Shown: positions 27,401 through 40,270 of the stretch, one piece after another
How the letters are laid out: every line of letters starts with the position of its first letter
Numbering within the stretch: the first letter of the stretch is position 1
Assembly (NCBI GenBank): GCA_963969395.1
Contig: OZ017796.1
Coordinates: 34,772,243-34,836,242, forward strand
DNA from: Pseudoscleropodium purum
Lineage: Eukaryota > Streptophyta > Bryopsida > Hypnales > Brachytheciaceae
Length of the DNA stretch: 64,000 nucleotides
Direction of reading: 5' to 3'
Program-made: the position numbers and the translations under genes
The notes under the pieces: generated by a model
Told to the model about the DNA's origin: nothing
What the model saw: the letters and a program-made list of their open reading frames with translations, nothing else
The model's database searches: none

Positions 27401-30400
27401 TTCTGAATTGCGGGACCGAATTTTACTGGTAGTCTTTCTGTAAAAGCTCATTGTGCATTTGTGGACGTGTTTGGTTCAGGTTCTGAGCAGACCGTTGGCG
27501 CGGAGCCGTTGTCTTTCAATACTAAGGATGAGTACACTGGGTATTCTTTATTTATTGACAACCTCAAGATGAATCTGAAGAAACTATGGTCAGAGTTGTT
27601 GTATGACTGCTCAGATTCATTCTCTCATTGTTCCGATATTGCTACGCCATTATCTCCAGGTAAGGACTTGAAGCCTACAGGGAACGAGCCTGGGTTTAGA
27701 CCGCAACTCAATGCCGGTGGTAAGGGTTGGTGGAATGGAAATCCATTCGTTGGAGTTTGTAGGATTACTATCCTTTCGAGTGGACATTATGCAGTAGCGG
27801 AGCTTTTAGCTGAAGAAACTGTCGCCGTTCGTAGTGACAGTGGAGGACTGGAAGAGAAATCAGTGAGAAGGCTATTCTTTGTGATGGAGGTTATGAAGAT
27901 GGTTGCTGGACAAGGCCGAGGTATCCAAGTGTTCGAGATTTGGTCTCAGTTATGTGTCGCTTCATCCACCAAGTCCGATGATGAGAAGGTAGCCTTACCA
28001 TCCAATATTAATTCTGGTGTTTACAGACGGGTTCTGAGTGCATCTTATCTTTCTTGCTTTGGCTGCAGCACTTTTCTTAAGGGAGAAAGACTGCTAAGTT
28101 CGTGATGTGTACATGGATAGCTTGCTCATTTAGTCTTATTTTCAATTATCGCGAAGAGTTCCTCATCTTGGGGGACCTTTAGTATGGAATTTTCTTGTTA
28201 GCAATATGAAACTTCTGAAGCGTTTAACGGAATTATGGGTGTGTCGGTATTGATTTTTCAGGCATTTCAGATTGTACTAGCAATTAAGCAACTCCTGGAT
28301 CCTATGTTTTGGCAGTCTCATCGAAACTATTTGATTCCCTCTAGCACGATTGAGCAATCAACATACTCACAGAATGATTCGAAAGGAATCTCTTGGAAAG
28401 TGGTATGGACGCTTCTTGGGAAGGTAATGGAATCTCAATGGCTACATTTGGTACCACTTCTACACAGGAAAAACGCCTGGGAGCTTCACCTGGTGGTATT
28501 ATTCATCCTCGAACCCCTGTCGCCGGGCAGCGATTCCCATCCTCAAGCAGTAGTTGTGCGACTCAAGGGTCTCTTGGGCATCTTCTTCCAACTGGTGGAC
28601 GAACCCCTTGACAAGATGGAAGTTGACAAAATGGGAAAGTGGCAGCGAGTGCAAGTTTTGGAGCATCTGAAACGAGTCATTGTTCAACAAGCTTCCTCTT
28701 CCTTCGCCTGTTTCACAGTCATGGTGAGCAGCTTGCTGGACTATTCGTTTGAGCGAAGTGATCGGAAGGCGGAGATCTCATCCTTGTGCAGCAACGACAA
28801 AAAGATACAGAGACGTGGGGTCGGAGCTGGTGGTCGAGGGTTTTTTCCGACTTCCACTCTTGTTCCAGGAAGGCTTGACCAATCCGGCAGCTTCACTCTT
28901 TTGTCCGTTCCTGCTTTGAAAGAAAACAATTCACTTGCATCGCCCAAGTTTTCCCTTACGGAAGAGAATCGAAGGATGAGATCACTTGGCTTACCTTCAC
29001 TTGGAAGGGAGAGGCTTGTAGGCTCTATCCGTCGTAGAGAAGATGTAATTAGACCTGCACAGAAGTTATCAACTGATGAAGTGTTGGCAGATACCACAAT
29101 AATGGAACTGGGTGACCTACTTCGACGAACTGTATGCAGTGCAGTTCAGCGAGCTGCAGAAGATCCTGAGATCTGGTCCCCACACCCTGCATACATATTG
29201 GCGTCACAGATGAAAGATCGATTGGGAACCCCACATGAACTGGCGATGACGATGGAACAGTACGAGGAGGTTTTGCCAAAGCAGGTGTCCACGCCACGGC
29301 ACATCTTTTTAACCGAATGTCTTGGTCACAATCCGCTTCTGTTGGAGATGTTGGAGTTGGTTGTCAAATACAAGCGAGCCGTTGAAGTGCTGGAGTGCGT
29401 GGAGTTCATCCGTGTGCTTCTCGTGGACAGCATTTCTCGGTGGCACAGTGCTTACCGCACCCGGCGTGACCCTGGCCTTCCACCGCCCAGGGTCTTCAAG
29501 GAGGAGCGGCTGGATCGTATGCAAGTGATACGGCTGATTACTCTAGTGGCAGATGCGGGATGGCTGCCACAACCTTTGGCTTCCACCATCGAGATCATCG
29601 AGATCATTGATGGTGCGGATGTGGCCGACTTGCTCCTCCTTGTCTGGCGTTGCATGCATCATGCCATGGCCTTTGGTACCAAAGGTTGGGGTGGGAGTGC
29701 AGACCCTGTTGTTGCACCGCAAAGTGGGGTTCTCGCTGAGAAAGCGCAGGTTAGTTATTCTGGTCACTTATATTCTGCTATTCTTTTTTCCTCTTTCATT
29801 TCTTTCACTTTCTCGTATAATATCGAGCATGTTTCTCTGTACGAGTTTCACTGCTCATCTTTGCAGTTTATGGAAGCGGTTTAAGGGATACTTCCTCTCG
29901 ACATTTATGTCCTGGGTTTGATTTGAATCGACTTCTTCGGTTTCATTATGAAGTTCGAATGCCTCAGTCAAATTCATCTCGTGCAGGAGTAGAATAGAGG
30001 CTGTGCAGACCCAGCGTTCTAAAGGGTATGGAAGGTCTTCTATAAAGTGTGAGAGGACCCTAGTGTACTTGCAATCCCAAAAGGTCAATGAAACCAAGCT
30101 CTAGGGAACCCCTTAATGTTATATTTTTTATTAGACCCCGGGCATGGCCATTTTGGCATTATCACAAACCCTACTTGTCGCTTTGTAGGGTTTGTGATTT
30201 ATCAGGATCTTTGAAGAGCACGCTAAAGTTAGGACCAGGGATCTTCATCTATGGGGATCTTCAAGGAATAGGGCTTGCAGAAGACCTTTTACCGTTGGTA
30301 GTTGGGTTTCCTCTACAGTACAAACCAACCCTAGATCATTACTGGCAAACGCAGTTATTCTGGTACTGATTCACTGCGGTTTTCTTTAACGCTCTGTGGT

Positions 30401-30556
30401 GTTTGTGGTATGCAGAATCAAGTAACCGAGGGTGGCAGTGGCAGGGGCGGGACTTATACAGAGTGGGAGGGGCACCTTTTCGCAATACTTCGACAAAATA
30501 TTGCTCAGATTGGAGCACATTTCGCTCAAGTGTACCCCAAACATGACACCTTGTAG
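24477..30556 (+). CDS. Unidentified helical protein of 1180 residues, nine exons
   Basis: I do not recognise this protein. Nine exons keep one frame throughout: 24477-24640, 24768-24871, 25397-26030, 26513-26807, 27021-27249, 27480-27659, 27681-27988, 28262-29749 and 30416-30556, all GT-AG. The start is the ATG of MADGSAAAVQAECDRRIHVL. An acidic/polar stretch follows near residues 90-145. The rest is rich in Leu-containing helices (such as LWLHKWLVREVMQ and LLLEMLELVVKYKRAVEVL), which suggests a HEAT/ARM-like solenoid. Near residues 820-910 a basic Ser/Arg-rich linker interrupts the helices. No signal peptide or clear membrane segment is seen. Large Mediator or Integrator-type scaffold subunits are possible classes, but I could not match a family motif. 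The last exon ends at a TAG at 30554; a weak GT at the same place leaves open a further exon downstream. Confidence 0.8.
30162..30197. other. Short perfect hairpin
   Basis: TCACAAACCCTAC and GTAGGGTTTGTGA pair perfectly (13 bp) around an 11 base loop. It lies in the last intron of the gene at 24477-30556. It contains a telo-box-like AAACCCTA on one arm. It may be coincidental or a remnant of a small element. Confidence 0.6.
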
Positions 30557-32489
30557 GCAAAGCAGGATCAATTGCGTTTCAACTCATTGAAAAAATGATC
30601 GTGAACAGTTATCAGCTGCCTCATGAATGCCTGTACGATGTCAATTACTAGGACCGAAGCATTTCCTCCTAAGCTCCGCGAAGTGCAGTTTTTTTCCTGC
30701 TTACCAGCTGGCGGATTTACATGACTCACATAACCGGTATGAATTGCTTCTCCCGTCACATTTATTCTCTTAATTCTTTGGTCAAGCTCTAATCGCTTAT
30801 TGTTAATGTGCTGAGGCCGTCACAAAAATTTCACATTAGAATTCTAACAGATACGTTTCATGTAGATGTTTAATCAAGCTTTTGATACTTGGAACTTTTC
30901 CGCTGCCAGGATGGTTCATAGGTCTTCTGCAGCACCTTCGTTGCATTGCTTTGAAATGATTTTGAATATATTGCAAGTAGTTATTTTCTGATGTTCAGAT
31001 TGATTGCAAAAATACAGGCTAAAGTTTCAGCACTTATGGTGCAGCTCAAGCACTTAGAAATGAGTCACTGGATGAAGCGCGTCATTCTGGGCACAAAGAA
31101 GGGATGCACGAGCTTCTGGACGAGCTTTTTATCGTTGGAGGACCAGCTGCTCATACCCTCGTTGCTTTGATTCTATCTTCATCATTGAGAAGCCCTACCA
31201 GTTCTTTTATTTTATGCCATTGTAGACAGCATTCAACATTCTGCAGATAATTGGCATATGAAACTACGGATGAAAGTACTATGCTCTTGTTTTGTCTCCA
31301 CTTGTGCCATAAAACCATGAGTTTGTTTACTTCTTGGGAAGAATATCAACTACAATTATCGCTGTGGTAGACTAATAGTAATTCTTTTATGTGATTATGA
31401 TATGTTCTCGCCTGTTTTCTAAGTACCAGCCTTTTCACCATTTGTAGGATAGGCAGCTTTGACTAGAAATGACTCTTTCAAAAATTCGTTTTTACCCAAA
31501 AATCACTCGACTGTCATATTCTGACTTTTTCCTGGGCTGTTCCAAATGCAGACCGCTGTCATACATAATTAGTTCTATAATGAGAATTCACCAAAACTTT
31601 GAGAAAAATACAAGAGTTTTGTCCAAAATAATTATAAAATTTCAAGTTTCGAGTGTCTGAATTTATGGGAATTATGGAAGTAGGGATGTGATAGTTGAAG
31701 AATACTACATACAAAAGATATGGAAATCATGGAAGGACCTGAGGTGCAAAACTCTTTGAATAATAAAAGGAAGTTGCATAGAGTCTATGAAGAAGAATGT
31801 CACACATGTTGTCAAATGTTGAGAAGTCAAATAAAATTGGAAAGTAAACTTCTGGCAAAGTAAACCATGAAATACATAATTTTAAGTGTTGAGAACCTCA
31901 AGATCCTCAAAAAATTTCTCCAAAGTAATTCTCTTGGGATTAGGTGTGGAAAAAAACCTACATGGTATTGCAACTCCTAAGCCTCATCTTAACCTTTAAA
32001 CAAAATTTCATGTCCAAACATTAGATTTCTACATTAAAACACAATTCAAAATTTTGATATTTTTCACATATAGTAATATACATCTTGAAATCAATTGTAC
32101 TTCTTTTTATAATTATAAACATCAAATTGAATTTTCTATAATTTTATTGTCCCAGAATGTCTAAGGCACTAAATTTTGGTGTTGACAATACTTAGAAGTT
32201 AGATAAAACCTAACCAAGTTGCTATTTTTAGTAATTTATATATTTTTTTAACTCTTTTTGAAGTCTAGTTTTAACATCAAAGATCTGATTTTGAAAATGA
32301 TTGATTATAATTTTTCTATTCGAAATTTTATGCAAGGATGTCCATTGCAATCTTGACTTTTTGTATTGTTGAGGACTCTGAGAAATGAGCCTCAAATACA
32401 CTAAATTTTGGAGAAAAAATCACATTAAAAATTCATTTTAAAAAAATTGAGATTTTGAAAAGCCATAAATTGATTGGAGTTATGCATGT

Positions 32490-32730
32490 TAGGCCCTTTA
32501 ACCTATATTCTTTTGGTGACCAACTTTTTAGATTTGACATATAAAAAGACATTATAATCTTTCAATTTATAATTGGTATTGTTGCATTTTCTTTTCCAAT
32601 GTGATCTCTGACATGTCTAGTTTGAATTTGTATGGTTACAATTCAATAAAAATTGATACAACCTATCAAAATGCTATCTTTTTATTCAATTTAGCAAATT
32701 TCTAAAAACTCAAAAAAGGTCCTTAGTCAT
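32490..32730 (-). repeat. Dispersed repeat family A, copy 2 (reverse)
   Basis: Read on the minus strand it matches the copies at 1231-1490 and 46915-47165 over most of its length, for example the blocks around GATCTCTGACATGTCTAG on the plus strand. It is diverged and non-coding. Confidence 0.6.
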
Positions 32731-33710
32731 TTAGGGGTTAAAGAAATTTCTTTATAAAATCCATAGCAATTACAAAATACTTAAAAATAGTATAAATTTT
32801 TTAAGAAAAATAGAAACATTAGTGACAAACATCATGGTGCAATTGATGTACTCTTTGAACTCACAACAAAAGAAATTCAACAAAAAAAGTTCAAAAGTGG
32901 TGTATTTTGAGCTTTCAAGATGCTATCTTTGAAGTATTACAATATTTATAATTTTAACAATTAAAAAATATGAAATTGGAATAAATAGTAGATTGTTGGA
33001 GCTACATTTTCTTACTTAAGTTTAAGAATGTTTAATATCAAGAATTATGTGAAAATTGAAGTTGGCTTTCAAAATGCTCATAGGATTTACAATGTCTTTT
33101 TGAAGGTTAAAAATTCCAAACATCCTTGACTACTCACATGTCTTTAGCTTATTCATGATATTCTACTTATTCACATGTCTCTTATATATGATATTCCACT
33201 TATAGATAGTACTTTTGCATTGAATAAAGTAATTGTTAAACAATTTAACATAATTTCATTACTATATTGATTTTTTTATGGAATCTTATTGATAGTCAAA
33301 AAGGAATTTTAGATTATCTTGAAATGAATTTTTTGGACAATGTATGATTAAACTATAAACTTTCAAAGTAATGAAAATATATGTTTATAAAATCAACTCA
33401 AGACTCTCATGAATAGGGGATATACATTTTAGGCAAGAATCTTTAAAGGTTGGTTTAAAAAGGGGTCAATTTTAGGTGTATTTAGTATACTCACATTAAA
33501 TGCCTTCAACATTAGGTTACTTTAAGTAAAAAAAATAAGAGATTCCTACTACACGTCCATCTACCACTTTCTCAATTGCCACTCACCCATATGTTGGCAA
33601 GAGTACTATTGCACCAACTTGTCTTGATTTCTATAGTAGGAAAGATAAATATTCTATTCAATATGAATGTCAAGCCAAATAACATGGTACAACCTAATTA
33701 GTCTATTTGG

Positions 33711-33938
33711 TGTGTATTAAATAGTGAAATTAGGTTGCATAGATAATTAGGTTGCCTCATCCCAAGAAAGTTATTTTACAAGCCATCAAAACCAACAAAT
33801 ATTTCTGTTTGTACACATGAAAGTTTATGAATCACAATTACATCAAAAAGTTACCTAATTCAAAAGAGTACATTTGTATAGCATCAAATGTTAACAAACT
33901 AGTGTGGGGCAACCTTATTTCAGTCTTTAGTGTACATA
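33711..33938. mobile_element. MITE-like element of family C, copy 1
   Basis: The left end has AATAGTGAAATTAGGTTGC and the right end has GCAACCTTATTTCAGTCTTT, which are imperfect terminal inverted repeats of about 27 bp. The interior is shared with 38853-39095 (blocks such as GTTTGTACACAT and CTAATTCAAAAG). No clear target duplication was found. Confidence 0.65.
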
Positions 33939-34295
33939 AAAATTTGGTCTTACAGTTCATCACTAGTGTCGGTAAATTCAATACCATTGTCGATTTAGGA
34001 CGTATTAGGCATTCCCTGATTCGCCCTCAAAACGAGTTGCTGGCGCTCGATACAACATGCCGCATTTCGGTTATCAAGAAGTGCATTCGTTATGGTAACC
34101 CTGCAACCGGAAGATTTCCAAGCTAGATTTGGAAACCGGAATTCTTAGTACACTTATGTCAATCAAAAAGACGAATGTGAAGTGCAATTTCTGTCAGTAC
34201 AGTCGTGAGGAAGAACTGGATGCTAAAAAGACACAACAATGCCCACCAGATCCACACAAACGCAATGCGCTTTGCTCTCTTGGCCAGCAGTGAAG

Positions 34296-34312
34296 AAACC
34301 CTAAACCCTAAC
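34296..34312 (+). promoter_or_regulatory. Telo-box pair of unclear ownership
   Basis: AAACCCTAAACCCTAAC occurs about 450 bp beyond the 3' end of the ATP synthase gamma gene. No gene start that I can defend follows it on either strand, so it may be a chance or relic motif. Confidence 0.35.
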
Positions 34313-34765
34313 TTATTCTCCTTGACCGAGACGCTCAGCCGATTCTCCAGACACATCAGAAACGGAAACTACAAGCAACATCCTCCTGCAACAAGATCTT
34401 ATTTCATCAATATCTGCACGGTTATAAACTAGCCGTACAGGTCCGGCTCTCTACATTCCATTCGGGAGGCAACTTCCTCATGAAGTCCACTAGGGCAAAT
34501 GCCTAACAACTAATGCGACACAACCAACCCATTTTGCTAGAACGGCATTTGAACCCTAATTCAGAGTCAAAACTCTCCTGGTAGATATGCACAAAATAGG
34601 GCATACATGCTACCAAGATCTACCGTCTAGTACATCTCCCGAACTGCTGCCGTGACCAAAATGACTAGGAACCAAATGATCTCTCTAGTCAGGAGGAGAA
34701 CCTGATGCTCCAATCGGCAACCATCGGACTTCACCAAGATGTTCAGGATGACGACAGAGAAGAGA

Positions 34766-35770
34766 CTAAGCCTCCAACGCCGCGGCACCCGAAATAATCT
34801 CGATAAGCTCCGTGGTAATCGAGGCTTGACGAGACCTGTTGTAACTCAGAGTCAAACGATCCAGAACCTCACCAGCATTTCGGGTCGAACTGTCCATGGC
34901 GGACATTCGTGCTCCCATCTCACTAGTGGCATTCTCAAGCATGGCATTATACAGAACAGAAGCCAATTGAAATTCAGCGAGATTCTGAAGAACCTCCCCT
35001 TGCGTGTCGGCCCCCTCCGTCTCGTACGAATCCAGGTTGCCGATCTTCTGTGCTTCTTCCCCAGCCAGCATCTCCGGAGAGAGCAATGTCGCGACGGTAG
35101 GTAAAAAAGACACCGCGGAATTGAACTTGTTGTACACCAACTTGATCACATCATACTCGTTCGCCTTGATGATCTCGTCCGCCATCATGGCACACTGTGT
35201 CCAATTGATCGCCACCTTCTGCGTCTCCGTGATGAAATTACTGATATACTTTTTGTACTCCCGCTGCAATTGTAATTTGGCCTTATCGCCCACAATCACG
35301 AACTTCGTGTCGTGACCCTCACCATGCAACTGATTCAACTTCAACAACGAACGCGAGTACTTCACCACCGTGGAATTGAGACCCCCGCACAAACCCTTGT
35401 CTGTGGACAATGTCACCACGAGCGTGTTGTTGCCCATGATAGAGGGTTCATCCCCGAGGAGCGCCGTGAACGGCTGAAACAACCCGCGTGAGTTCTCCGC
35501 CTTCACCTGGACGGTCCGAAGCTTGGACGCCGCCACCATCTTCATCGCCATGGTGATCTTCTGAATGTTTTTCACGGAACGCATACGATTCCGCACGGCC
35601 TGATTCGACGCGCATCTCGCTCCGAACGGAGCAAGCTCGGTAGGACTCGCGCCTTGCACCATCCCCCACGGCGCTCCATTCTGAGTTCCCACGGACGAAG
35701 ACAATGTCAATTTCTCCGCAAACTGCCGAGCGAGACGCGATCCACCGCGGCGTGCAGCTCCGGTAGCCAT
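34766..35770 (-). CDS. ATPC: Mitochondrial ATP synthase F1 gamma subunit
   Basis: A single uninterrupted frame of 334 residues encodes the rotor subunit of mitochondrial F1-ATPase. Residues 1 to about 50 are rich in Arg, Ser and Ala with few acidic residues, a typical mitochondrial presequence. The conserved N-terminal helix VRNRMRSVKNIQKITMAMKM begins near residue 59. TDKGLCGGLN lies near 123-132. The conserved C-terminal helix spans 285-334, with MGARMSAMDSSTRNA and LSYNRSRQASITTE. The length matches plant mitochondrial gamma, and the regulatory Cys insert of chloroplast gamma is absent. I chose the ATG at 35770, because the frame upstream has no other ATG and lacks targeting character. The gene has no introns, unlike its multi-exon neighbours. 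Confidence 0.96.
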   Translation of the reverse strand: MATGAARRGGSRLARQFAEKLTLSSSVGTQNGAPWGMVQGASPTELAPFGARCASNQAVRNRMRSVKNIQKITMAMKMVAASKLRTVQVKAENSRGLFQPFTALLGDEPSIMGNNTLVVTLSTDKGLCGGLNSTVVKYSRSLLKLNQLHGEGHDTKFVIVGDKAKLQLQREYKKYISNFITETQKVAINWTQCAMMADEIIKANEYDVIKLVYNKFNSAVSFLPTVATLLSPEMLAGEEAQKIGNLDSYETEGADTQGEVLQNLAEFQLASVLYNAMLENATSEMGARMSAMDSSTRNAGEVLDRLTLSYNRSRQASITTELIEIISGAAALEA

Positions 35771-35808
35771 CGCTGCGATCCAACGGCAACAACACAAACA
35801 AGCTCTAT

Positions 35809-35817
35809 CTAGGGTTT
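35809..35817 (-). promoter_or_regulatory. Telo-box-like motif upstream of ATP synthase gamma
   Basis: TAGGGTTTC on the plus strand gives GAAACCCTA on the coding strand, about 40 bp before the start codon. This is a common element in plant promoters of housekeeping genes. Confidence 0.5.
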
Positions 35818-38800
35818 CACAAACATTCGACTAGAAAATGAAAGCAACGCTTTCTTGGAGCTCAGAAGCGAGGAAGATGGTAACATGTTCAACCGGTCAC
35901 CTATGATTAAAACCGACAATAGTCAGTTTCCAACAGACGTTCGTCAAGACCACCAGATGGTGACCTGATGAATTCGGTTGCTCGTCCTCACAGACGTCCG
36001 TCGTCGTCGTCGTCGGTTCTCGTCGCCCAGTTCTTCCACATTCTTCGTTGTTCGTCAAATAGGGGAGCATGGGAGCATCTAGTGACTTCAAGGTAGACAA
36101 GTCTATCACGACCCTGATTAGCAATATGAATATCTTAGGGCCAACTCCAAGAGCGTCTCCTATTTTTCAGAAGTGCGCGCATGTTTCAAAAAATTAAAAT
36201 GCAAGTGGAATTATAATTTTTTGATTATAAAAAAATTATAATTTTTATTAATTTTGAGGTGGTCTGTCCTAAAAATACAAAACCACTTGTAGAGTGAAGT
36301 CTCATAAACATCTTATAAACAACCCACAACCACTCTCCCATGTATCTAATGGTAATTAAGTGTTGACCATTGAAGGATTCATTCATTACCCTATACCGAC
36401 ATTAATGCAATGATTTTGTCAAAAAATGATACGATTTGGATATGGGTTGAAGAGAAATGGGGCCAAAAGTAAGATGACAAAATTAAAGAGTGAATGAAAA
36501 TGGATAGGGTTACCTTAGCAAGTTAGGGGATCCCTTTGAAAGAGTAAGGTTTCCACACCTAAAGCAAGATATTTTTTTTCAAATCAATAACTTTGTTCAC
36601 AATGCAAGAAAAAATTTAAATAACGTGATGTTAGCATATGAAAACAAAAGTAAATGCAATTGGTTTAAGAATTCTTAGAATTTGTATAAATATACCACAA
36701 ATTTTCTAAGTTGAGGTTAAAAGAACACCTATTATTGATATTGTTTAGTCCTTAATTAGACATCCTCTAAGTAAAAAGTGCTTCAATTTTCATCGGTTGC
36801 ATAAAATAACTCTTCAACTTCCATTGGTTCCTTTTGAAAACTAATAGTAACTGCTAAGTTGAACAAATGCTTTGTCATATTTCAATCCATGAGAGGTTTT
36901 GAAGAAATTTATTCTAATTAGTGGCAAACCTCTGGTGCTGCAAAAAGGTGAAGGGTCCTTATAATTTCTTCATTGAAGGCATTGAAGGCAAAATGGTTGT
37001 TTATTTACAACATTCCATGATCGCTTGTGTGACCTTTACCAAGTTAAGGGAATGAGGTCTTCACTAACATTTATTTATTAAAAATTATTGTAGCTAAACA
37101 ACATGTACATTAAATTTACAAATAATAATGAATATTTCAAAAAATTGAGCATATAGTTTAGAATATCTACTAAAATCTTCCTTTCTTTTAGAAAAATATT
37201 TAAAAATACATATAATTTTTCAGTATTTAACTTCTATTTTCTACAAATTATCTTTAACAAAACTATTTGATTTGGCAATGGTAATTCTATTATAGCACAT
37301 CTTATTGCAATGCAACTAAATAAAAAAGGTGTTATTAATGTACAAGGTTTTCTTTGAAAAGTTATAGAGATGTCATTAGGATTTTGTAAAAATCAATGGA
37401 TGAAAAATTGTGCACACAAAAGCATGATAAAACATTTGACAAATAAACTATGATTGATATAACTTGTATTTAATATAATAAATAAATAAATGGATGTCAA
37501 TTTGCTTGAGATCTTTTCAATGTAAAGAAATTATCATCCAAATTATTCACTATTTGGGCATTTGTAGAAATGATTTTATTTTAAAAGATTGTCAGTATTA
37601 TTTTGTCACTTACAAAGGTAATTCAAATCTTCACTATTGTAGTTTAGATTCTCTAAAATCATATATTGGTATGTTTGTAAATGTTCTCTTAGATGAACAC
37701 ATATGGTTAGACAATTTTCACATCACATTTTCATTAATCTCATGTAATAGGATTTTATTTTATAGTGATATCAAAATGTTAAAATTCATAAAAGTAAGGA
37801 AAAAATGGGTGACTATAGTTTAATAAACACTTAATCTTTGAAGCTCTCTAGAAGTGACTCTGTATACTTTTACATTTTGTATTTTTAATACAATTTGCAA
37901 ATTTAGTGAAAACAAATAAATAATTGAAATAGGAAATAATCAAAATCTTATTGTTTACACACAAAAAATACTACCAAAGATATCCATACAGAAGTCCAAT
38001 AAACTTTACTTTCAAATTTTGAAAGGTTCAGAATAATTCCAATTTCCACTTAGCCCTAACTTTTTCATCCAAATTTTGAATTCAAAAAAATTAATAGAAG
38101 ATGAAAGTTCAAGCATTGAATGATTTACTTCTAGCTAAAGCTAGCTTTGCATTTTAAAGCCATAATTAGTATTTAGATGAAATTTGAATTGAAAGTTGAA
38201 GGGTAAACATAGTTGTCTAACTGGATCTACACTAAAATCAAACATGGAAGTGATAGAGAATGAATCCCACATATAAAATTATATACTAAAGTAACATCAT
38301 TAGTGTTTCATTTTTCTAAATACTATTTTGTATTGTTGGTTGGATAAGCAATAAAAATTTAGTAGTAAAATGTATTTCAATTTGATTAATTTATAATTTA
38401 ATGAAACTTTAAAATACTACATATTAAATTTTTTAATAAAATGAATGAATGAATATATAAATGAATTTTTTAAATTTAAAATTAAATTGTATAAAGTTAA
38501 GATTAAGATATTCATTTAGAAGTTTAAATATAGAATATATAAATTTCTAATTTTACAAATTTTATAATCATAATTATATATAGAAATAAAATAAAATAAA
38601 AAATATTAATATTTTAATTATGAAACATTTAAAAAATTTATGATTACAAATTGATCCTAATTATTAGGAGTGAGAGAACCAGAGTCCTACTGTAGTAGCA
38701 ATAATGTTATTGTAATCCTTTTATCTACAAAATATGGTTGGTATCATCAAGCACTTTGGTCTCATAAGCTAGCATTCTTCCAAGGTTAAAGAGGTCAAGG

Positions 38801-38852
38801 TCAATATAAAATGGTGCAAGGATTAGGGGATGCCAAAGTTTAGGAATTGAAG

Positions 38853-39095
38853 TCTACATGAAATAGTGAAATTAGGTAGCCTTACCCGAAGAAATTTACT
38901 TGACAAGCAACCAAAGTCAACAAATAGTTTTACAAATATTTTTGTTTGTACACATAGAGGTTCATGAGTCCCAAATACACAATGTCTAATTCAAAAGCAA
39001 TGCATTCTTGAACAATAATAATAAATATTTACATAGTGTCAAATATCAAGAAATTAGCATTGGGCAACCTAATTTCACTATTTAGTGTAGATTCT
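38853..39095. mobile_element. MITE-like element of family C, copy 2
   Basis: The left end AATAGTGAAATTAGGTAGCC and the right end GGGCAACCTAATTTCACTAT form clear terminal inverted repeats. Inner blocks match the copy at 33711-33938. It is non-coding. The class is unknown because no target duplication is clear. Confidence 0.7.
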
Positions 39096-39349
39096 ACGAG
39101 GGAATTTTATTTTGGAGTCATTTGTCGACTTCCCATTGTTCAAGATTATTATATGCCCACACTCCCTATTGTGAATTTGTCTATGATTCTATTGCAAGGT
39201 AGAACTTACAACAAAACACTTGGGCTAGCAATGATATTTATAGATTCATTTCTCACTTGGTAGAAACAATCCAAACACAATGTGCTCAAAGAAAAGAAAT
39301 ATAAGGTGAAAACACACAAACCTATTAAAATTTGCAATTCAAACTGGTA

Positions 39350-40270
39350 TAAGAATGTGGTGAATAAATTTCAAAAATTTTGACCACATAGATAATAAGA
39401 TATTTACTTTTATAATGGAAAAAGAAGATTTTTGAATATGTTTGTAGATTAGATAATGTGACTTTGAATCTACTTAACTTAAAATTTTTATATTTATCAT
39501 TTTGATTTTAAAATTCTTTATGATGAAGATTCAATTGAAACTCTAGGAAAAAAAGGATTTCAAAAAATGTGATTTTCATTTTTTAAGAAATCATTAAATA
39601 GAAGTTAGTACAAGATTGAAGGAAAATCATATCATTAATAGTTATGAGATGGAATTGAAGCACAATAATCCCAACATCAAGATTGTTTTAGCAGACAACC
39701 TTAACCTTATGGATTTTTTTTTTAATTTTTAAAAATTGATTTCAAAACTAAATCTGATACAATATTTTTTGAAGAAGTTTCCATGATTGCTTGCAAATCA
39801 AGAAGCTTTGTAACTTTTACATCACTAATTCAAATGGAGTGAATCAAAGTGTTCTATATAGACAAAAATATAATCTCTAGAAAAGAAATTTAAAAAGAAA
39901 ATAGTTTTGAGTTTTTGTAGATTGTTTTTACTACCTAGTCTTTCCCATTTTGAGCTTATTGCAGTATAATTTTTACTCTTGACTACTAATTGAAATAAAA
40001 ATCATATTACTTGAAAATCAATGTGTGTAATTTTTATCCTAGGGCGTGAATTTAAAAAAAAATTAAGTCAAAAATTGAGGTTACACAAGCCTATCAAAAA
40101 TCCACTTTGATCCTTAAAGGAACAATGAGACTTAAGAGAATAAAAGCCATAGGTATAGCTATATGGACTACATTGAAGCTTTGATTTCTAGCTCACTTTA
40201 GTATCTCCCTATGTTGGAACCACATGTAAGCCAAAAATTTACCATAAACTTATAACACTTTGACTAGTTG
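39350..40270 (+). repeat. Dispersed repeat family B, long copy
   Basis: The same order of blocks occurs at 48850-49860 and, cut by the window end, at 63340-64000: a TTTGACCACATAGAT-like block, a GACTTTGAATCT-like block, ATTAAATAGAAGTTAG, then GGTTACACAAGCCTATC and an AACACTTTGACTAGTTGG-like end. No reading frame survives. It may be a decayed retroelement or a non-autonomous unit. Confidence 0.65.

Larger units (their letters stand above)
30557..34765. other. Intergenic region with repeats, no clear gene
   Basis: The part from 30557 to about 31460 has balanced composition and may be 3' untranslated sequence or lost exons of the upstream gene. A stretch at 31030-31190 can be read as helical peptide but lacks a convincing splice context. 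From 31500 to 33800 the DNA is AT-rich and carries one copy of repeat family A (reverse) and one TIR element. From 34000 the composition rises towards the ATP synthase gamma gene, whose 3' untranslated region probably lies at about 34450-34765. Confidence 0.5.

Noticed and set aside
24477..30556. Assignment of the 1180-residue protein to a named Mediator subunit
   Set aside because: Size and helical nature would fit, but I could not find a family motif of MED12, MED23 or MED33, so I left it unnamed.
31030..31190. Further exon(s) of the gene at 24477-30556
   Set aside because: A helical peptide can be read, but it does not join in phase to a good donor, and the model already ends at a stop at 30554.
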